DNA of 64,000 nucleotides from Heligmosomoides polygyrus polygyrus (taxonomy: Eukaryota; Nematoda; Chromadorea; Rhabditida; Heligmosomidae): assembly GCA_947396885.1 (NCBI GenBank), contig OX377206.1:86239960-86303959 (forward strand), read 5' to 3'. The position numbers and the translations under genes were made by a program. Below the pieces are notes generated by a model that saw nothing but the letters and a program-made list of their open reading frames with translations, was not told the origin of the DNA and searched no databases. Position 1 is the stretch's first letter; every line of letters begins with the position of its first letter. Positions 63,994 to 64,000 of the stretch are shown piece after piece.

Positions 63994-64000
63994 GGGACCA

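Larger units (their letters stand above)
62086..64000 (+). mobile_element. CR1/jockey-like LINE, 5' end, runs off window
   Basis: Two-ORF non-LTR element: ORF1 (62204-62869) followed by ORF2 beginning with an apurinic endonuclease. ORF1 may originally start at ATG 62086 (MSGAGASSLAACEASSSPSA), joined to the present frame by a single frameshift near 62200. The reverse transcriptase would lie beyond 64000. Confidence 0.85.

Overview
The window looks like gene-poor, transposon-rich nuclear DNA of a nematode, most likely a strongylid (hookworm-type) worm. This is inferred from the repeat families and not from a host gene: an RTE-clade LINE of the kind common in strongylid genomes, a cecropia-type mariner resembling the hookworm bandit element, Tc1-like elements, CR1/jockey-like LINEs and a very abundant tRNA-derived SINE. 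I could not support one intact host protein-coding gene. Nearly all short open frames lie inside repeats or are shadows.

Layout. 1-8 kb: a foldback pair of tRNA-headed repeats, a TTCGAA-rich tandem duplication and the first SINEs. 8.2-17.3 kb: a complete but frameshifted mariner (8960-10219), a long decayed RTE LINE (10.2-13.2 kb), a complete but inactivated Tc1-like element (15635-16899) and SINEs. 17-27 kb: a dense SINE cluster in both orientations, two bodies with clear target-site duplications (TSDs). 27.9-28.3 kb: three palindromic MITEs set end to end and sharing TAA boundaries. 29-37 kb: SINEs of two families carrying nested events (a perfect 83-bp hairpin, a 668-bp hAT-like insertion, a 204-bp palindromic insertion), a 143-bp minisatellite and a second RTE copy. 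38.3-41.2 kb: a candidate 2.9-kb DNA element with 12-bp inverted ends, 8-bp TSDs and TTCGAA arrays of 41-bp period inside both ends; it holds a LINE fragment, a Tc1 foldback and another MITE. 42.5-44.8 kb: a 591-bp tandem duplication followed by a CCAAT/GC-box/TATA promoter cluster that looks like an LTR. 48.5-52 kb: a CR1-like ORF1 remnant, then an LTR-retroelement remnant whose primer-binding site is an antisense copy of a whole tRNA-Gly(GCC), including the complement of CCA. 53-57 kb: RTE and mariner remnants and a second complete Tc1-like element that splits an open frame. 58.4-59.6 kb: a 1047-bp near-complete palindrome with mariner-like ends, abutted by a fourth copy of the small MITE family. 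59.9-64 kb: CR1/jockey-like LINE copies, one with an intact ORF1 and an endonuclease-encoding ORF2 cut by stop codons.

The sequences form no pathway; they are layers of mobile DNA. Non-autonomous elements (SINEs, MITEs) presumably depended on transposases and reverse transcriptases of the kinds seen here in decayed form. The strongest unusual structures are the many long hairpins, the tandem MITE triplet, the whole-tRNA primer-site capture and the 2.9-kb element with satellite-like subterminal arrays. Coordinates of decayed copies are approximate, and family assignments were made by eye.
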